Assembly: GCA_046330955.1 (NCBI GenBank)
Contig: JAXLRT010000011.1
Location: forward strand, 62,001 to 126,000
Direction: 5' to 3'
From: JADJPO01 sp046330955
GTDB taxonomy: Bacteria; Actinomycetota; Actinomycetes; Actinomycetales; Kineosporiaceae
Length of the DNA: 64,000 nucleotides
The translations under genes were made by a program, and so were the position numbers. Positions 52,494 to 61,471 of the stretch are shown here, piece after piece (positions within the stretch are counted from its first letter, which is position 1; every line of letters starts with the position of its first letter). A model generated the notes under the pieces. The model was not told where the DNA came from. It saw only the letters and a list, made by a program, of their open reading frames with translations, and did not search any database.

Positions 52494-52910
52494 ATGGCGA
52501 TCACGGTGGCGCAGGCGCTGGACCTGCGCGCGGCGGGGCTTCGCTGGACCCCTGCCGCCGGCGATCGGTTCGTCCTGCCGCACCGCGACATGGACGGCGA
52601 CGTGTTCGTCCTCTCGGACATGACGGTCCAGGTGCACGACTTCCCGACCGGATCCGTGATCGGGTTCAACGGGGTCGCCGAGTGGGCGCTGGACTCGGTG
52701 CAGGCCGAGGAGGCGTTGTGGCTGCCGGCCGAGCATCAACTGCGTGACCTGCTGGGCGGCCTGTTCGTCCGGCTCGCGCGGGTGGAGGACGACGGCCCGG
52801 GCACGTTCCGGGTCACGGTGCGCACCCCGGACGGCGAGCAGGAGCACACGGCGGCCGACGCCGCCCAGGCGTACGCGGCCGCGCTGCTGGCCGTGCTGAC
52901 CGACCTGTGA
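52494..52910 (+). CDS. Conserved actinobacterial protein of unknown function
   Basis: A 138-residue soluble protein. LRWTPAAGDRFVLPHRDMDGDVFVLSDMTVQV and FNGVAEWALDSVQAEEALWLP are conserved in actinobacteria. Similar proteins are often labelled pilus assembly CpaE, but there is no P-loop ATPase here and that name is not supported. The function is unknown. Confidence 0.8.
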   Translation: MAITVAQALDLRAAGLRWTPAAGDRFVLPHRDMDGDVFVLSDMTVQVHDFPTGSVIGFNGVAEWALDSVQAEEALWLPAEHQLRDLLGGLFVRLARVEDDGPGTFRVTVRTPDGEQEHTAADAAQAYAAALLAVLTDL

Positions 52911-52925
52911 CGGCGGCGAGGGGCC

Positions 52926-53852
52926 CTACCCCTCGCCCCGCCCGCGCCGCTCGTTCTCGGCGGCCAGGAAGCGCTCGAGTTCGGCTCCCAGCTCGTCGGC
53001 GGTCGGCAGGTCGGCCGGCACCCCGCCGCCGACGGACTCGGCCTGCTCGGCGGCGATGGCGTCGTACTGCTCCTCCAGCGCGCGGACCACGGCGGCGACG
53101 TCCGGCTGCTCGGCGAGCTGCTCGGCGATCATCTGCTGCACCTTCTCGCCCGCGGTGGCCAGGGCCTGGGTCGGCAGCCGCAATCCGGCGAGCCGTCCGA
53201 CGGATTCCAGCAGCACCTGTGCGGCCGCCGGGTACTCGTTCTGGGCCAGGTAGTGCGGCACGTGGACGGCGAACCCGGCGGCGTCGCGGCCGGCCTCGCC
53301 CAGGCGCAGTTCGAGCAGGCCGGTCATCTGCCCCGGCACCTGCACCCGGCCGACCCACTGGCGATAATCCGAGACCGTCTCGGGCCGGGTGGCGTGAGCG
53401 GTGACCCCGACCGGACGGGTGTGCGGCACCCCCATGGGGATGGCGTGCACCCCGAGCGACAACCGGACGCCGTAGTGCTCGACCAGGCCGGTCACCGCGG
53501 CGACGAAGCGCTCCCACTGCACGTCGGGCTCGGGGCCGACCATGAGCAGGAAGCCGGTGCCGGCGAGGTCCTTGGCCAGGTAGATGTGCAGGCTGGGGGC
53601 CTGGTAGCTCTCCCAGTGGTCACCGTCGAAGGTCATCACCGGACGGCGGGCGCGGTAGTCGTACATCTGGTCCAGGTCGAAGGAGACCAGCAGCCGGTGG
53701 TCGAGGGTGGCCAGCAGGTGGTCGGCAGCGAGACGGCCGGCCTGACCGGCATCGATGAAGCCGTTGAGGCAGAACAGGAGAACCGGCTCGGACAGTTCGT
53801 CCGGGGTGGGCTGGTCGGCCGTGAACGCGTACAAGCCGCGAGGATCGAGCAT
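52926..53852 (-). CDS. PAC2-family (proteasome assembly chaperone-like) protein
   Basis: A 308-residue PAC2 protein beginning MLDPRGLYAFTADQP. It contains LFCLNGFIDAGQAGRLAADHLL, SFDLDQMYDYRARRPVMTFDG, FLLMVGPEPDVQWERF and GVHAIPMGVPHTRPVGVTAHAT. The C-terminal region is an acidic, partly coiled segment. Actinobacterial PAC2 proteins are related to proteasome assembly chaperones; their role is unproven. The ATG at 53852 is chosen because conservation begins there. Confidence 0.88.
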   Translation of the reverse strand: MLDPRGLYAFTADQPTPDELSEPVLLFCLNGFIDAGQAGRLAADHLLATLDHRLLVSFDLDQMYDYRARRPVMTFDGDHWESYQAPSLHIYLAKDLAGTGFLLMVGPEPDVQWERFVAAVTGLVEHYGVRLSLGVHAIPMGVPHTRPVGVTAHATRPETVSDYRQWVGRVQVPGQMTGLLELRLGEAGRDAAGFAVHVPHYLAQNEYPAAAQVLLESVGRLAGLRLPTQALATAGEKVQQMIAEQLAEQPDVAAVVRALEEQYDAIAAEQAESVGGGVPADLPTADELGAELERFLAAENERRGRGEG

Positions 53853-54226
53853 GCCCTCAGGATAGGGTCCGCCGGCGATCTCCGAACTGCGGACAAAACC
53901 CAGCGGCTCGGACCGGTTACTCACCAGGTCCCGTCGCCAACTCCGCTGCCGCGTCTGCGCAGAGCCGCGGCGCTCGGTCTGTGGCTTTTGGTCACTTGCC
54001 TGGGTGAGCCGGTTCGAGCCGCCGTGTTCACAGTGCTCCTCCTTGCCTGACATCGTCTTGGGACTTTGGTCCCGTGACCTGAACTGGGTCGTCGTGGTCC
54101 CCGGGGCGTGCGGGGGTACGCCGGGATCGTGCGCGTCGACACGGTTTCGCCGGACCCGCGCCGATAGCGTTGTTCTCGTCCGCCCCGACCCGACGGACCC
54201 GACCACCACGACCGAGGAGGTGCCAG
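53853..54226. other. 374-base divergent gap between PAC2 and PBP-like genes
   Basis: No gene is convincing here. The gap holds promoters of both genes and one clear palindrome at 54060-54073, annotated separately. Other sequence shows no repeat or structured RNA that I can recognise. Confidence 0.5.
54060..54073. promoter_or_regulatory. DosR/DevR-box-like palindrome
   Basis: GGGACTTTGGTCCC is a near-perfect dyad matching the DevR/DosR core GGGACTWWAGTCCC with one mismatch. It lies 154 bases before the PBP-like GTG and 208 bases before the PAC2 ATG. A NarL-type response regulator with a sensor kinase is encoded at 62 kb. Control by it is inferred. Confidence 0.5.
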
Positions 54227-55990
54227 GTGAAGGGATGCCTGGCACGCGTGTCCGGCGGTGCGTTGTTGATCGTGGTCTTCGCCCTGCTCGCCATGCTGGT
54301 CTGGCGGCGGCCGCCGAGCGCCGGCGAGCCGGAGCCATCCCCCGTCGGCGTCGATTTCGCCGCGGCCTGGCAGGCGGGCCGGCTGGACGACGTCAGCTAC
54401 GACCCGAGCACCCCGCCCGCTCTCGACAACGGCAACGCGCGCAAGATCGCCGCCGAGGCCCGGCGCATCGTCCAGGACCTGTCACCGGACGACGAGGATC
54501 ACCCGGTCACGGTCATGGCCGTGGGTCGGCCCCGGCAGATCACCCAGCCCGAGTCCGATCTGCGAGCGGGCGATCAGATGCAGGCGCTCGAGGTGAGCTG
54601 GCGACTCGGCCACGACCGCACCTGGACCTACCGCACCGAGGTCGCGATCCGCCGGACCGACGATCAGTCGCGGGTGCTGTGGCGGCCCAGCGCGATCCAT
54701 CCCGCCCTCACCGAGGGGCTGCGCCTGACCACCCGACGGCTGAGGGCCGGCCGCGCCCCGATCCTCGGGGCCGATGCGCAGCCGCTGGCCGCCGGTGTCG
54801 CGGACCGGTTGGTGGGGGCCGTGGCCACCGCCACCGCCGACCTGGTCGCCACCAACCCCGATCGCGTGGTGGCCGGCGACGTGGTCGGCACCAGCGGGTT
54901 GAACCTGATGTACGACGCCCAGCTCGCCGGGACGGCGGGACTCGAGGTGATCTCGGAGCCGATGCGGCCGTCCACGCCGGTCCAGCCCCTGGTGCGTCAG
55001 CTGTTCGTCTTCCCGCCGGTGCCGGGCAAGCCGTTGCGCCTGAGTCTGGACCCGGCCTGGCAGCAGCGGGCCGACGCCGCCGCGCGGGCCGCCAAGGCCC
55101 CCGTGGGGGTGGTCGCCCTGGACGCCATGACCGGGCGCGTCCTCGCGGTGGCCAGCGCCGGCGGCGACGGCCGCGACCTGGCCTTGCAGGGCCGGTACCC
55201 GGGCGGCGGGGCGCTGCGCCTGGTGACCACGCTGGCCGCCGTCCGAGCCGGTCAGTTCAGTGGCTCGGGCCTGGACCTGGCGACGGCCGGACGCGCCGGC
55301 CTGGACACGCTCGCGCTCGACTGCCGCCCGTACGACGTCGAGGCCCAGCGGTTCACCAACCCCTCCTCGGCGCCCCAGACCTCCCCGGTCCCCCTCGGTA
55401 CCGGGATCGCTCGCGAGTGCGTGACCGGGCTGGGGCGATTGGTGGCCTCGCTGCCGGCCGACGCCCTGCCGGACGCCGCGGCCACGCTCGGCATCAGCCT
55501 GCCCAGCGCCACCGGAACCCGCGCCTTCGACGGCGTCGTCCCCCACCCGCGCAGCACTCTCGAACAGGTGCAGAACGCCCTCGGCGAGGGCACGGTGCTG
55601 GTGAGCCCACTGGCCATGGCCCGGGCCAGCGCCACCGTGGCCTCCGGAGTGGCCCACCCACCGACCCTGGTCGGTGATCAGGGCACCGTGCCGGATGCGC
55701 CGGCTCAGCTCGCCGGTAGCGAACAGGCGGTGCTGAGCGCGTTGATGCGCGACTCGGTCGGCCTGGACGAGCCCTTGACCCCCCTGCGCACGGTCGGGTC
55801 GGGTGCCGTGGCCGCCTTCGGCGGAACGGCGGGGTACGGTCCCGCCGCCACCGCCCCCATGTACGGCTGGTGCACCGGGTATCAGGGGTCGGTGGCCTTC
55901 GCCGTCCTGGTCGCCAACGGCACCTCCGGCGCGCCGGATCCCCGGCTCGCACGCCGAGCGGCCGACGTGGCCGCCTCGCTGCTGGGCTAA
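54227..55990 (+). CDS. Penicillin-binding-protein-like pseudoenzyme
   Basis: A 587-residue secreted or membrane-anchored protein with an N-terminal helix (residues 8-26). An NTF2-like MecA_N domain (about 45-160) is followed by a PBP dimerisation-like region and a transpeptidase-like fold (about 285-585). The catalytic motifs are degenerate. The SxxK position reads GALR (within PGGGALRLVTT, residues 325-334) and KTG reads FGGT (AAFGGTAGYGP); no SxN is visible. It is therefore predicted to be enzymatically dead, perhaps a structural or regulatory wall protein. GAGGAGGT lies 6 bases before the GTG at 54227. Confidence 0.85.
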   Translation: MKGCLARVSGGALLIVVFALLAMLVWRRPPSAGEPEPSPVGVDFAAAWQAGRLDDVSYDPSTPPALDNGNARKIAAEARRIVQDLSPDDEDHPVTVMAVGRPRQITQPESDLRAGDQMQALEVSWRLGHDRTWTYRTEVAIRRTDDQSRVLWRPSAIHPALTEGLRLTTRRLRAGRAPILGADAQPLAAGVADRLVGAVATATADLVATNPDRVVAGDVVGTSGLNLMYDAQLAGTAGLEVISEPMRPSTPVQPLVRQLFVFPPVPGKPLRLSLDPAWQQRADAAARAAKAPVGVVALDAMTGRVLAVASAGGDGRDLALQGRYPGGGALRLVTTLAAVRAGQFSGSGLDLATAGRAGLDTLALDCRPYDVEAQRFTNPSSAPQTSPVPLGTGIARECVTGLGRLVASLPADALPDAAATLGISLPSATGTRAFDGVVPHPRSTLEQVQNALGEGTVLVSPLAMARASATVASGVAHPPTLVGDQGTVPDAPAQLAGSEQAVLSALMRDSVGLDEPLTPLRTVGSGAVAAFGGTAGYGPAATAPMYGWCTGYQGSVAFAVLVANGTSGAPDPRLARRAADVAASLLG

Positions 55991-55999
55991 CCTGCGACC

Positions 56000-57016
56000 G
56001 TGCCCGACACGCCCGACACCGTCGTGCAGGCAGCCGACCAGCCGACCGGGATTCGCACCCGGCTCTACCGCGGCGGGATCCTGGAGCTGGACGCCTTCCC
56101 GGTGGCCGACGTCTCGGAGCACCTGCAGCACGAGGACGCCGTGGTGTGGATCGACCTGATCGATCCGGATCGGTTCGCCCTCGACGTCGTCGCCGAGGAG
56201 CTGTCGCTGCACGCCCTGGCCCTCGAGGACGCGCTCACCCGTCACGAGCGGCCCAAGGTGCACCGCTACCGCGAGCACCTGTTCGTCAGCGCCGTGCACG
56301 TTCGGCTGGTGGACACCTCGGGCGAGCTGACGCTGACGGAGGTGTCGGCGTTCGTCACCCCCCGGGCACTGGTCACGGTGCACGCGCCGGGATTCCCGAT
56401 CGAGGACGTCATCGCCGGCTGGGACAGTTCCGCCGACCTGGTCGAGCACGGCGTCGCCTACCTGCTGCACGGACTGCTGGACGTCGTGGTGGACAGTCAC
56501 TTCGATGCCGTCCGTGCCCTCGACGAGGAGCTGGACGGCCTGGAGGATCTGCTGTTCGCCGACAGCCCGCCGCCGAACCTGGTGCAGCGCCGGACGTTCG
56601 AGTTGCGCAAGTCGGTGGTCCTGCTGCGACGCGTGGTGTTGCCGATGCGCGAGGTGGTCAACACGTTGTTGCGCCGCGATCTGGGCATCGTCCCGGGACC
56701 GCTGGTGCCCTACTACCAGGACGTGTACGACCACGTGCTGCGGGCGACCGAGTGGACGGAGTCACTGCGCGACCTGGTCTCGACCGTGCTCGAGACCCAC
56801 CTGACCATCCAGGGCAACCGGCTGAACTCGGTGATGAAGAAGGTCACCGGCTGGGCGGCCATCATCGCGGTCCCGACGGCGGTGACCGGCTTCTACGGCC
56901 AGAACGTCCCCTACCCGGGATTCGGTCACGCCCTCGGCTTCTGGACCTCGACGATCGCGATCGTGACCCTGTCCGCCCTGCTCTACGGCGTGTTCCGCTA
57001 CCGCGACTGGATCTGA
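56000..57016 (+). CDS. CorA-family divalent cation transporter, GQN variant
   Basis: A 338-residue CorA-like protein. The cytoplasmic funnel domain (1-270) is followed by two membrane helices (about 275-300 and 310-332). The usual GMN signature is replaced by GQN (TGFYGQNVPYPGFG), a variant recalled from some actinobacterial CorA proteins. It may transport Mg2+, Co2+ or another ion. The GTG start lies 9 bases after the PBP-like gene stop. Confidence 0.9.
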   Translation: MPDTPDTVVQAADQPTGIRTRLYRGGILELDAFPVADVSEHLQHEDAVVWIDLIDPDRFALDVVAEELSLHALALEDALTRHERPKVHRYREHLFVSAVHVRLVDTSGELTLTEVSAFVTPRALVTVHAPGFPIEDVIAGWDSSADLVEHGVAYLLHGLLDVVVDSHFDAVRALDEELDGLEDLLFADSPPPNLVQRRTFELRKSVVLLRRVVLPMREVVNTLLRRDLGIVPGPLVPYYQDVYDHVLRATEWTESLRDLVSTVLETHLTIQGNRLNSVMKKVTGWAAIIAVPTAVTGFYGQNVPYPGFGHALGFWTSTIAIVTLSALLYGVFRYRDWI

Positions 57017-57077
57017 GCGCCGTGGCACCGCCGTCGTCCGGGGCTCGCGGGGTGAGCCCCGGACGAAGACGGTCGGC

Positions 57078-57506
57078 TCAGCTCTCGGCGGCCTGAGCCA
57101 GTGCGGCGAGAGCGGCGTTCCAGCGGGTTGTCAGGGCGTCGACGTCGCTGACCGCGCTCAGGTGGTCCTGGCGCAGGTCGAGCCGGGTGGCGTCACCGTC
57201 GGTGCGCAGATCGATCTCGACGATCGAGGGCGGGCTGTCAGGAGTCTCGTGCCAGGACACCCGCAGCTGTTCCAGGGGGTGGTAGCTGCGCAGCACTCCG
57301 CTGACACCATCGGAGCAGTGGTACGGCTCGCCCTTGCCACCCAGGCGAGCACCCTCGCCCAGCAGAGCCTCCGCACCGGCGGGACTGACCAGCACCTCCC
57401 AGACGTGGGTCAACGGAGCCGACACGGCCCGGCTGACCTCGACCACGGGAGGCGCGCCGAGCTTCCCGGTGGCCTGCTCCTCCGACTCACTGACGCTTGC
57501 CGACAT
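57078..57506 (-). CDS. SRPBCC/AHSA1-like protein
   Basis: A 142-residue START/Bet v1-like protein: VEVSRAVSAPLTHVWEVLVSPAGAEALLG at the N-terminus and SYHPLEQLRVSWHE later, ending with a helix (RWNAALAALAQAA). It probably binds a hydrophobic ligand or a client protein; its role is unknown. The ATG at 57506 follows GAGGAGG. Convergent with corA. Confidence 0.88.
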   Translation of the reverse strand: MSASVSESEEQATGKLGAPPVVEVSRAVSAPLTHVWEVLVSPAGAEALLGEGARLGGKGEPYHCSDGVSGVLRSYHPLEQLRVSWHETPDSPPSIVEIDLRTDGDATRLDLRQDHLSAVSDVDALTTRWNAALAALAQAAES

Positions 57507-57600
57507 GGTGCCCTCCTCGTTCCGCGACAACCGGCCCCGGTTGCGGAACCGGTGCTCCCATCAGACTCCTCGCAGCGCCTCCCCACAAGTCCCCCGTTGG

Positions 57601-57647
57601 CCGGATCACACTGCTGCGGATGCCGGATCACACGGCCGCCGGATCAC
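57601..57647. repeat. Three short CCGGATCAC direct repeats
   Basis: CCGGATCAC occurs at 57601-57609, 57623-57631 and 57639-57647, with spacings of 13 and 7 bases. They lie between the SRPBCC start and the excalibur gene stop. The meaning is unknown. Confidence 0.5.
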
Positions 57648-57660
57648 CCTGGTGCCGGGG

Positions 57661-58206
57661 TCAACTCGGCTTGCCGCTGCAGGCGACGCCGTCGCCGTTC
57701 TTGTCCAGGCCGTCGCGATACCCCGGCTGGCCGCGCAGCAACGGCTCCACCCCGGCTGCGGCCACCTCGGCGCAGTTCTTGTAGAACACCTGGACCGAGC
57801 CGGACGGCGACGGCTCCCCTGTCGGCCGAGCGGTCGGTGTGGGCTTCGCCGACGGTGAGGTGGGCGATGGCGCCGAACGGGAGGCCGTCGGCGCCGTCGT
57901 CCGGGACGTCGACCTCGACCCGGTCACGCCGGGCGCGGGCCGGTCCGCCGGCGCCCCGGGGCTCCGGCCCGGCGCCGACGTCACGGAGCTCGCAGGCTGC
58001 CGGGAGGGCGGGGCTGCCACGGTCGAGGACGTGGGCAGTGCCTCGACCGGGACCAACTGCGCGGCGCCATCGAACCGATGCGACAGCACCAGTGCGGTCG
58101 CCGAGACCACGAGGGCGAACCCGGCGACGATCAGTCCGGCCTGCTCGGCGGCGGTCAGGTGAGCGCGCAGTGCCCGCAGGGGGCGCATTCCGCGGCGCGG
58201 GTGCAT
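57661..58206 (-). CDS. Excalibur calcium-binding domain protein
   Basis: A 181-residue protein. One membrane helix lies near residues 22-42 (AGLIVAGFALVVSATALVL). A Ser/Pro/Thr-rich linker of about 90 residues follows. The C-terminal excalibur domain has YKNCAEVAAAGVEPLLRGQ and GLDKNGDGVACS, with DxDxDG-like calcium-binding residues. It is anchored to the membrane and exposed outside. The ATG at 58206 is preferred over the open frame start at 58398. Divergent from the metalloprotease. Confidence 0.9.
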   Translation of the reverse strand: MHPRRGMRPLRALRAHLTAAEQAGLIVAGFALVVSATALVLSHRFDGAAQLVPVEALPTSSTVAAPPSRQPASSVTSAPGRSPGAPADRPAPGVTGSRSTSRTTAPTASRSAPSPTSPSAKPTPTARPTGEPSPSGSVQVFYKNCAEVAAAGVEPLLRGQPGYRDGLDKNGDGVACSGKPS

Positions 58207-58550
58207 GAGCAGTGAGCCTTTCTCGATCCGGAGACTGCGTCGTGGTGCGGGTGGCTGCCTGGCGGTGCGGACGTCCGCCGCCTCGGGGGCGGGCCGATCG
58301 AGTGAGTTGCCCACTGCACCCGTTCGCCACCCTCGACGCCGCAGCGTGAGCGGCGCCACGTCGGCATCACCCGGACGCCGCGCGCCCGAGCAGGCCACGG
58401 GGCCGACCGGGTCCGGGCCTGGACCGGTCGTGACCTCAGACGGTACTGGGCTCGTCCGTACGGGTGCTCGGTTTCGAAACAGGTGCGTTCAAGGAGCGCG
58501 CCCGCCGATGCCGAGTGACTTGGGCAAGCGACACGTCACGGAGGACCCCA
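58207..58550. other. 344-base divergent gap between excalibur and metalloprotease genes
   Basis: It holds the promoters of the two divergent genes. A perfect 10-bp palindrome, GTTTCGAAAC, lies at 58471-58480. GGAGG lies 6 bases before the metalloprotease GTG. No gene or structured RNA is recognised. Confidence 0.5.
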
Positions 58551-61358
58551 GTGCGCCTGCCCCACCTGCCGTCGAATCATCCGCTGACCACCCGTTCACT
58601 GATCGCGACCGTCGTCCTCGCCGTCACGGCGAGCGTGGCCGGTCTGTCCGCCCCGGCCGAGGCGGCGACCACCTCCTCCTCGACCGTCGACGGAACCGTC
58701 GACGTGGTGGTCGTGGACCGCCACACCGCGGCGGCCGACGCGGCGAGCGGGCGGAAGATCGTCCTCGACGGGGCCGCGCCCACCCTGCAGACCACGACGA
58801 TGGTCTCCACCGGCGGGCGCACCTACAGCGTTCCGGCGGCGTTGAGCAACGGGCTGCGGCCCGGCCAGCGGGTCAAGGTCACGCTGCGCACCACGCGGCT
58901 GCGGTACGCCACCGGTGGCGCGGCGAGCACCACCGCCGCGGTCACCGCGGTGGCACCCGCCTCGACGATTCGCGCCGCGGCCGCCGGGACGACGCTGCGC
59001 GCCGCTGCGGGTGCCCACACACTGACGGTGCTGCCGGTCTACTGGAGCAGTCCGGACGGTCAGACCCAGGCCTCGCTGACCACCCTGGCCCAGCGCACCG
59101 CCGAGTACTGGAGCTCGCAGTCCCAGGGCGCCGTGGCGATCACGCCCACGGTGCGAGACTGGGTCAAGATCACCGATCCGGGTAGCTGCGACTCCGGGGC
59201 GATCTTCGACCGAGCCCTGGCTGCCCATCACGTCGCCGCGCCGACCTCGTTGACCGATCACGTGCTGATCTACTTCCCGTTCCGCTCCGACTGTGGCGGA
59301 TGGGCCGGTCTCGGCTCGGTCTCCGGGTCGCGGATCTGGGTCAACGGCTACCCGCTGATCGATGTCACGGCGCACGAGTTCGGGCACAACCTGGGCCTGG
59401 GCCACGCCAACCGCGCCACCTGCACCTCTGGTGGTGCTCGCGTCTCGCTGTCGAGTTCGTGCACCGTGGACAGCTACCAGGACTCGGCCGACGTCATGGG
59501 CTACGCCACCTATGCGGCGAGCGGATCGCTGAACACCGCGCTGGCCGACCAGATCGGGTTGGCGCAGACGGTGACCGCGTCGGCGTCGTCGCCGGCCGAG
59601 GTCGAGTTGGCTCCGCTCACCAGGGTCGGGAGCCTGCGGGCGGTCAAGGTGGACGTCGGCACCGGGTGGGTCTACGTGGACTTCCGCCCGGCGCAGGCCC
59701 CCGACACCCGCAGGCCCGAGTGGGCCGGCGTCCAGCTGCACTACCTCCCCAACGGCAGCTACCCGCAGTCGCAACTGCTCGATCTGCAGCCCTGGCAATC
59801 CGCGGCGTTCACCTCGACGGCGATGCCGGCCTACTCGGTCTGGCGGGTCCCGGGTACCAGCGTCGCGATCTCGGTGGGCGTGGTGGGTTCGACGGCCAGG
59901 GTCAGGGTCGCCTCGACCGCCTCGGACACCAGCGCACCGACGGTGCCGAGCGTCCAGGTCACCCGTACGTCGAGCGCTGCGGCGACGGCCGTCTGGACGG
60001 CGTCGACGGACGCCGGGACCGGCCTGGCCGGGTATCGGGTGAACGTCGACGGCAAGCTGGCGGCCTTCGCCGGCCCCACCGCCACGTCGGCCCAGGTGAG
60101 CGTGCCCTCGACCACGACGACCGTGCGCGTGGACGCCGTGGATGCGGCCGGCAACGTGGCCACGGGTGCGGCCATCCCGCTGGCGGGTGGCTCGGGCAGC
60201 TCGGGCAGCTCGGGCGGTGCGGGCGGTGACACCGGTGGCTCCCAGCCTCCGGGCGCCCCGGTGATCACGGCGCCGACCGCCGGCAGCGCCGTGGCGACGC
60301 GGAACGTGGCCTTCGCGTGGTCGCCGTCCGCGACCGGATCGGTGCCGGTCGCCTTCCGGCTGTATGCGAACGGCACACCGTTCACCGGGTTGATCCCGGC
60401 CGGCGTCCGCACGGCCACCGTCGTGCTCCCGGCAGCGGCCACCACCACGCTGGGGGTCGTGGCGGTCGACGCCGCCGGCCGGAGCAGCTCCCTGGCCGAG
60501 GCGAAGGTCACCGTCGACACCGTGGCCCCTGCGGTGCCCCGCACCGTCAAGCTCCTACCCGGTGCCAGCCGGCTCACCTGGGCCGCGCCCACCGACACCG
60601 GCACCGCGCTGCACTACGAGGTCACGATCGACGCCGGGCCGGCCGTGACGACCACCGAGACCCGCAGCGCCGAGGCCCCCGCCGGCAAGCACGTGTGGAC
60701 CGTGCGCACCGTCGACGCCGCCGGTAACCGATCGGCCGCCGTCAAGGTGTCCGGCACCGTCGATGCCACCGCTCCGGGAGCGCCCGGCATGCTGAGCATG
60801 ACCGTGGCCGGGCAGCAGCCGGTGATCAGCCCCAAGCGGGCCGTGGTGATCAGCTGGCAGGCCGCCGAGGAGCCGGACACCTGGATCGCCACCTACCGCC
60901 TGCAGATCAGTTCCGAATCCCTGGCCGCCCCGGTGGTCAGGTCGGTGTCGGGCAATGCCCTGCAGGCGGCGGTGAGCCTGCCCGAGGGCACCTCCACCGT
61001 CACCGTGACCGCGATCAACGCCGGCGGCATCGCGGGTGAGCCGGCGTCGGCGACGATGCGGGTCGACACCTCCAAGCCGTCGGCACCGGTGATCACGACT
61101 CCGGCCCGCCAGCCGGCCGGGGCCGTCACCCCGGTGTCCTGGAGTGCGGCCACCGACGAGCAGTCGGGCATCCTGCGCTACGACATCGCCGTGGCGGGCA
61201 AGGTGCTGGCGAGCGTGTCGTCCTCGACCACCACGACGACCCTGCCCGCCGGGACCTTCGTGGCGGGCAGGACGGCACGCGTCACGGTGAGGGCGATCAA
61301 CGGGGCAGGGATCGCGAACGCCGCTGCATCTCCCGCGATCACTGTGTACGCAGGGTGA
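58551..61358 (+). CDS. Secreted metzincin metalloprotease with Ig/FN3-like domains
   Basis: The 935-residue precursor has a signal peptide (about residues 1-39, cleavage after AEA). A propeptide-like region with Ala/Thr-rich repeats follows. The catalytic domain has AHEFGHNLGLGHAN (HExxHxxGxxH at 275-285) and a DVMGYATY Met-turn, so it is a metzincin, close to M43/M12-like secreted peptidases. At least four Ig/FN3-like beta domains follow from about residue 450, with units like APTVPSVQVTRTSS and APGAPGMLSMTVAG. There is no sortase or choline-binding motif, so it is probably released. The GTG at 58551 follows GGAGG. Confidence 0.9.
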   Translation: MRLPHLPSNHPLTTRSLIATVVLAVTASVAGLSAPAEAATTSSSTVDGTVDVVVVDRHTAAADAASGRKIVLDGAAPTLQTTTMVSTGGRTYSVPAALSNGLRPGQRVKVTLRTTRLRYATGGAASTTAAVTAVAPASTIRAAAAGTTLRAAAGAHTLTVLPVYWSSPDGQTQASLTTLAQRTAEYWSSQSQGAVAITPTVRDWVKITDPGSCDSGAIFDRALAAHHVAAPTSLTDHVLIYFPFRSDCGGWAGLGSVSGSRIWVNGYPLIDVTAHEFGHNLGLGHANRATCTSGGARVSLSSSCTVDSYQDSADVMGYATYAASGSLNTALADQIGLAQTVTASASSPAEVELAPLTRVGSLRAVKVDVGTGWVYVDFRPAQAPDTRRPEWAGVQLHYLPNGSYPQSQLLDLQPWQSAAFTSTAMPAYSVWRVPGTSVAISVGVVGSTARVRVASTASDTSAPTVPSVQVTRTSSAAATAVWTASTDAGTGLAGYRVNVDGKLAAFAGPTATSAQVSVPSTTTTVRVDAVDAAGNVATGAAIPLAGGSGSSGSSGGAGGDTGGSQPPGAPVITAPTAGSAVATRNVAFAWSPSATGSVPVAFRLYANGTPFTGLIPAGVRTATVVLPAAATTTLGVVAVDAAGRSSSLAEAKVTVDTVAPAVPRTVKLLPGASRLTWAAPTDTGTALHYEVTIDAGPAVTTTETRSAEAPAGKHVWTVRTVDAAGNRSAAVKVSGTVDATAPGAPGMLSMTVAGQQPVISPKRAVVISWQAAEEPDTWIATYRLQISSESLAAPVVRSVSGNALQAAVSLPEGTSTVTVTAINAGGIAGEPASATMRVDTSKPSAPVITTPARQPAGAVTPVSWSAATDEQSGILRYDIAVAGKVLASVSSSTTTTTLPAGTFVAGRTARVTVRAINGAGIANAAASPAITVYAG

Positions 61359-61471
61359 CGCTTCGCAGGTGAATTGGGCACCGATGGGACCTTCGGTCCT
61401 GGAGAGTTAACACATCTGACACCTAGCGTCGTCGTGTGACGTGATCGTCCCCCGACGCGCGGAGGTGAGCC
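61359..61471 (+). promoter_or_regulatory. Promoter region of the STAS - response regulator - kinase operon, with a palindrome
   Basis: GGGACCTTCGGTCCT at 61386-61400 is a dyad (GGACC - 3 bases - GGTCC) resembling DevR/OsdR-type sites. GGAGGTG lies 4 bases before the GTG at 61472. Autoregulation by the operon's own response regulator is inferred. Confidence 0.5.

Noticed and set aside
52494..52910. Pilus assembly protein CpaE
   Set aside because: The name is often attached to this family, but there is no Walker motif or receiver-like domain, so it was left as unknown.
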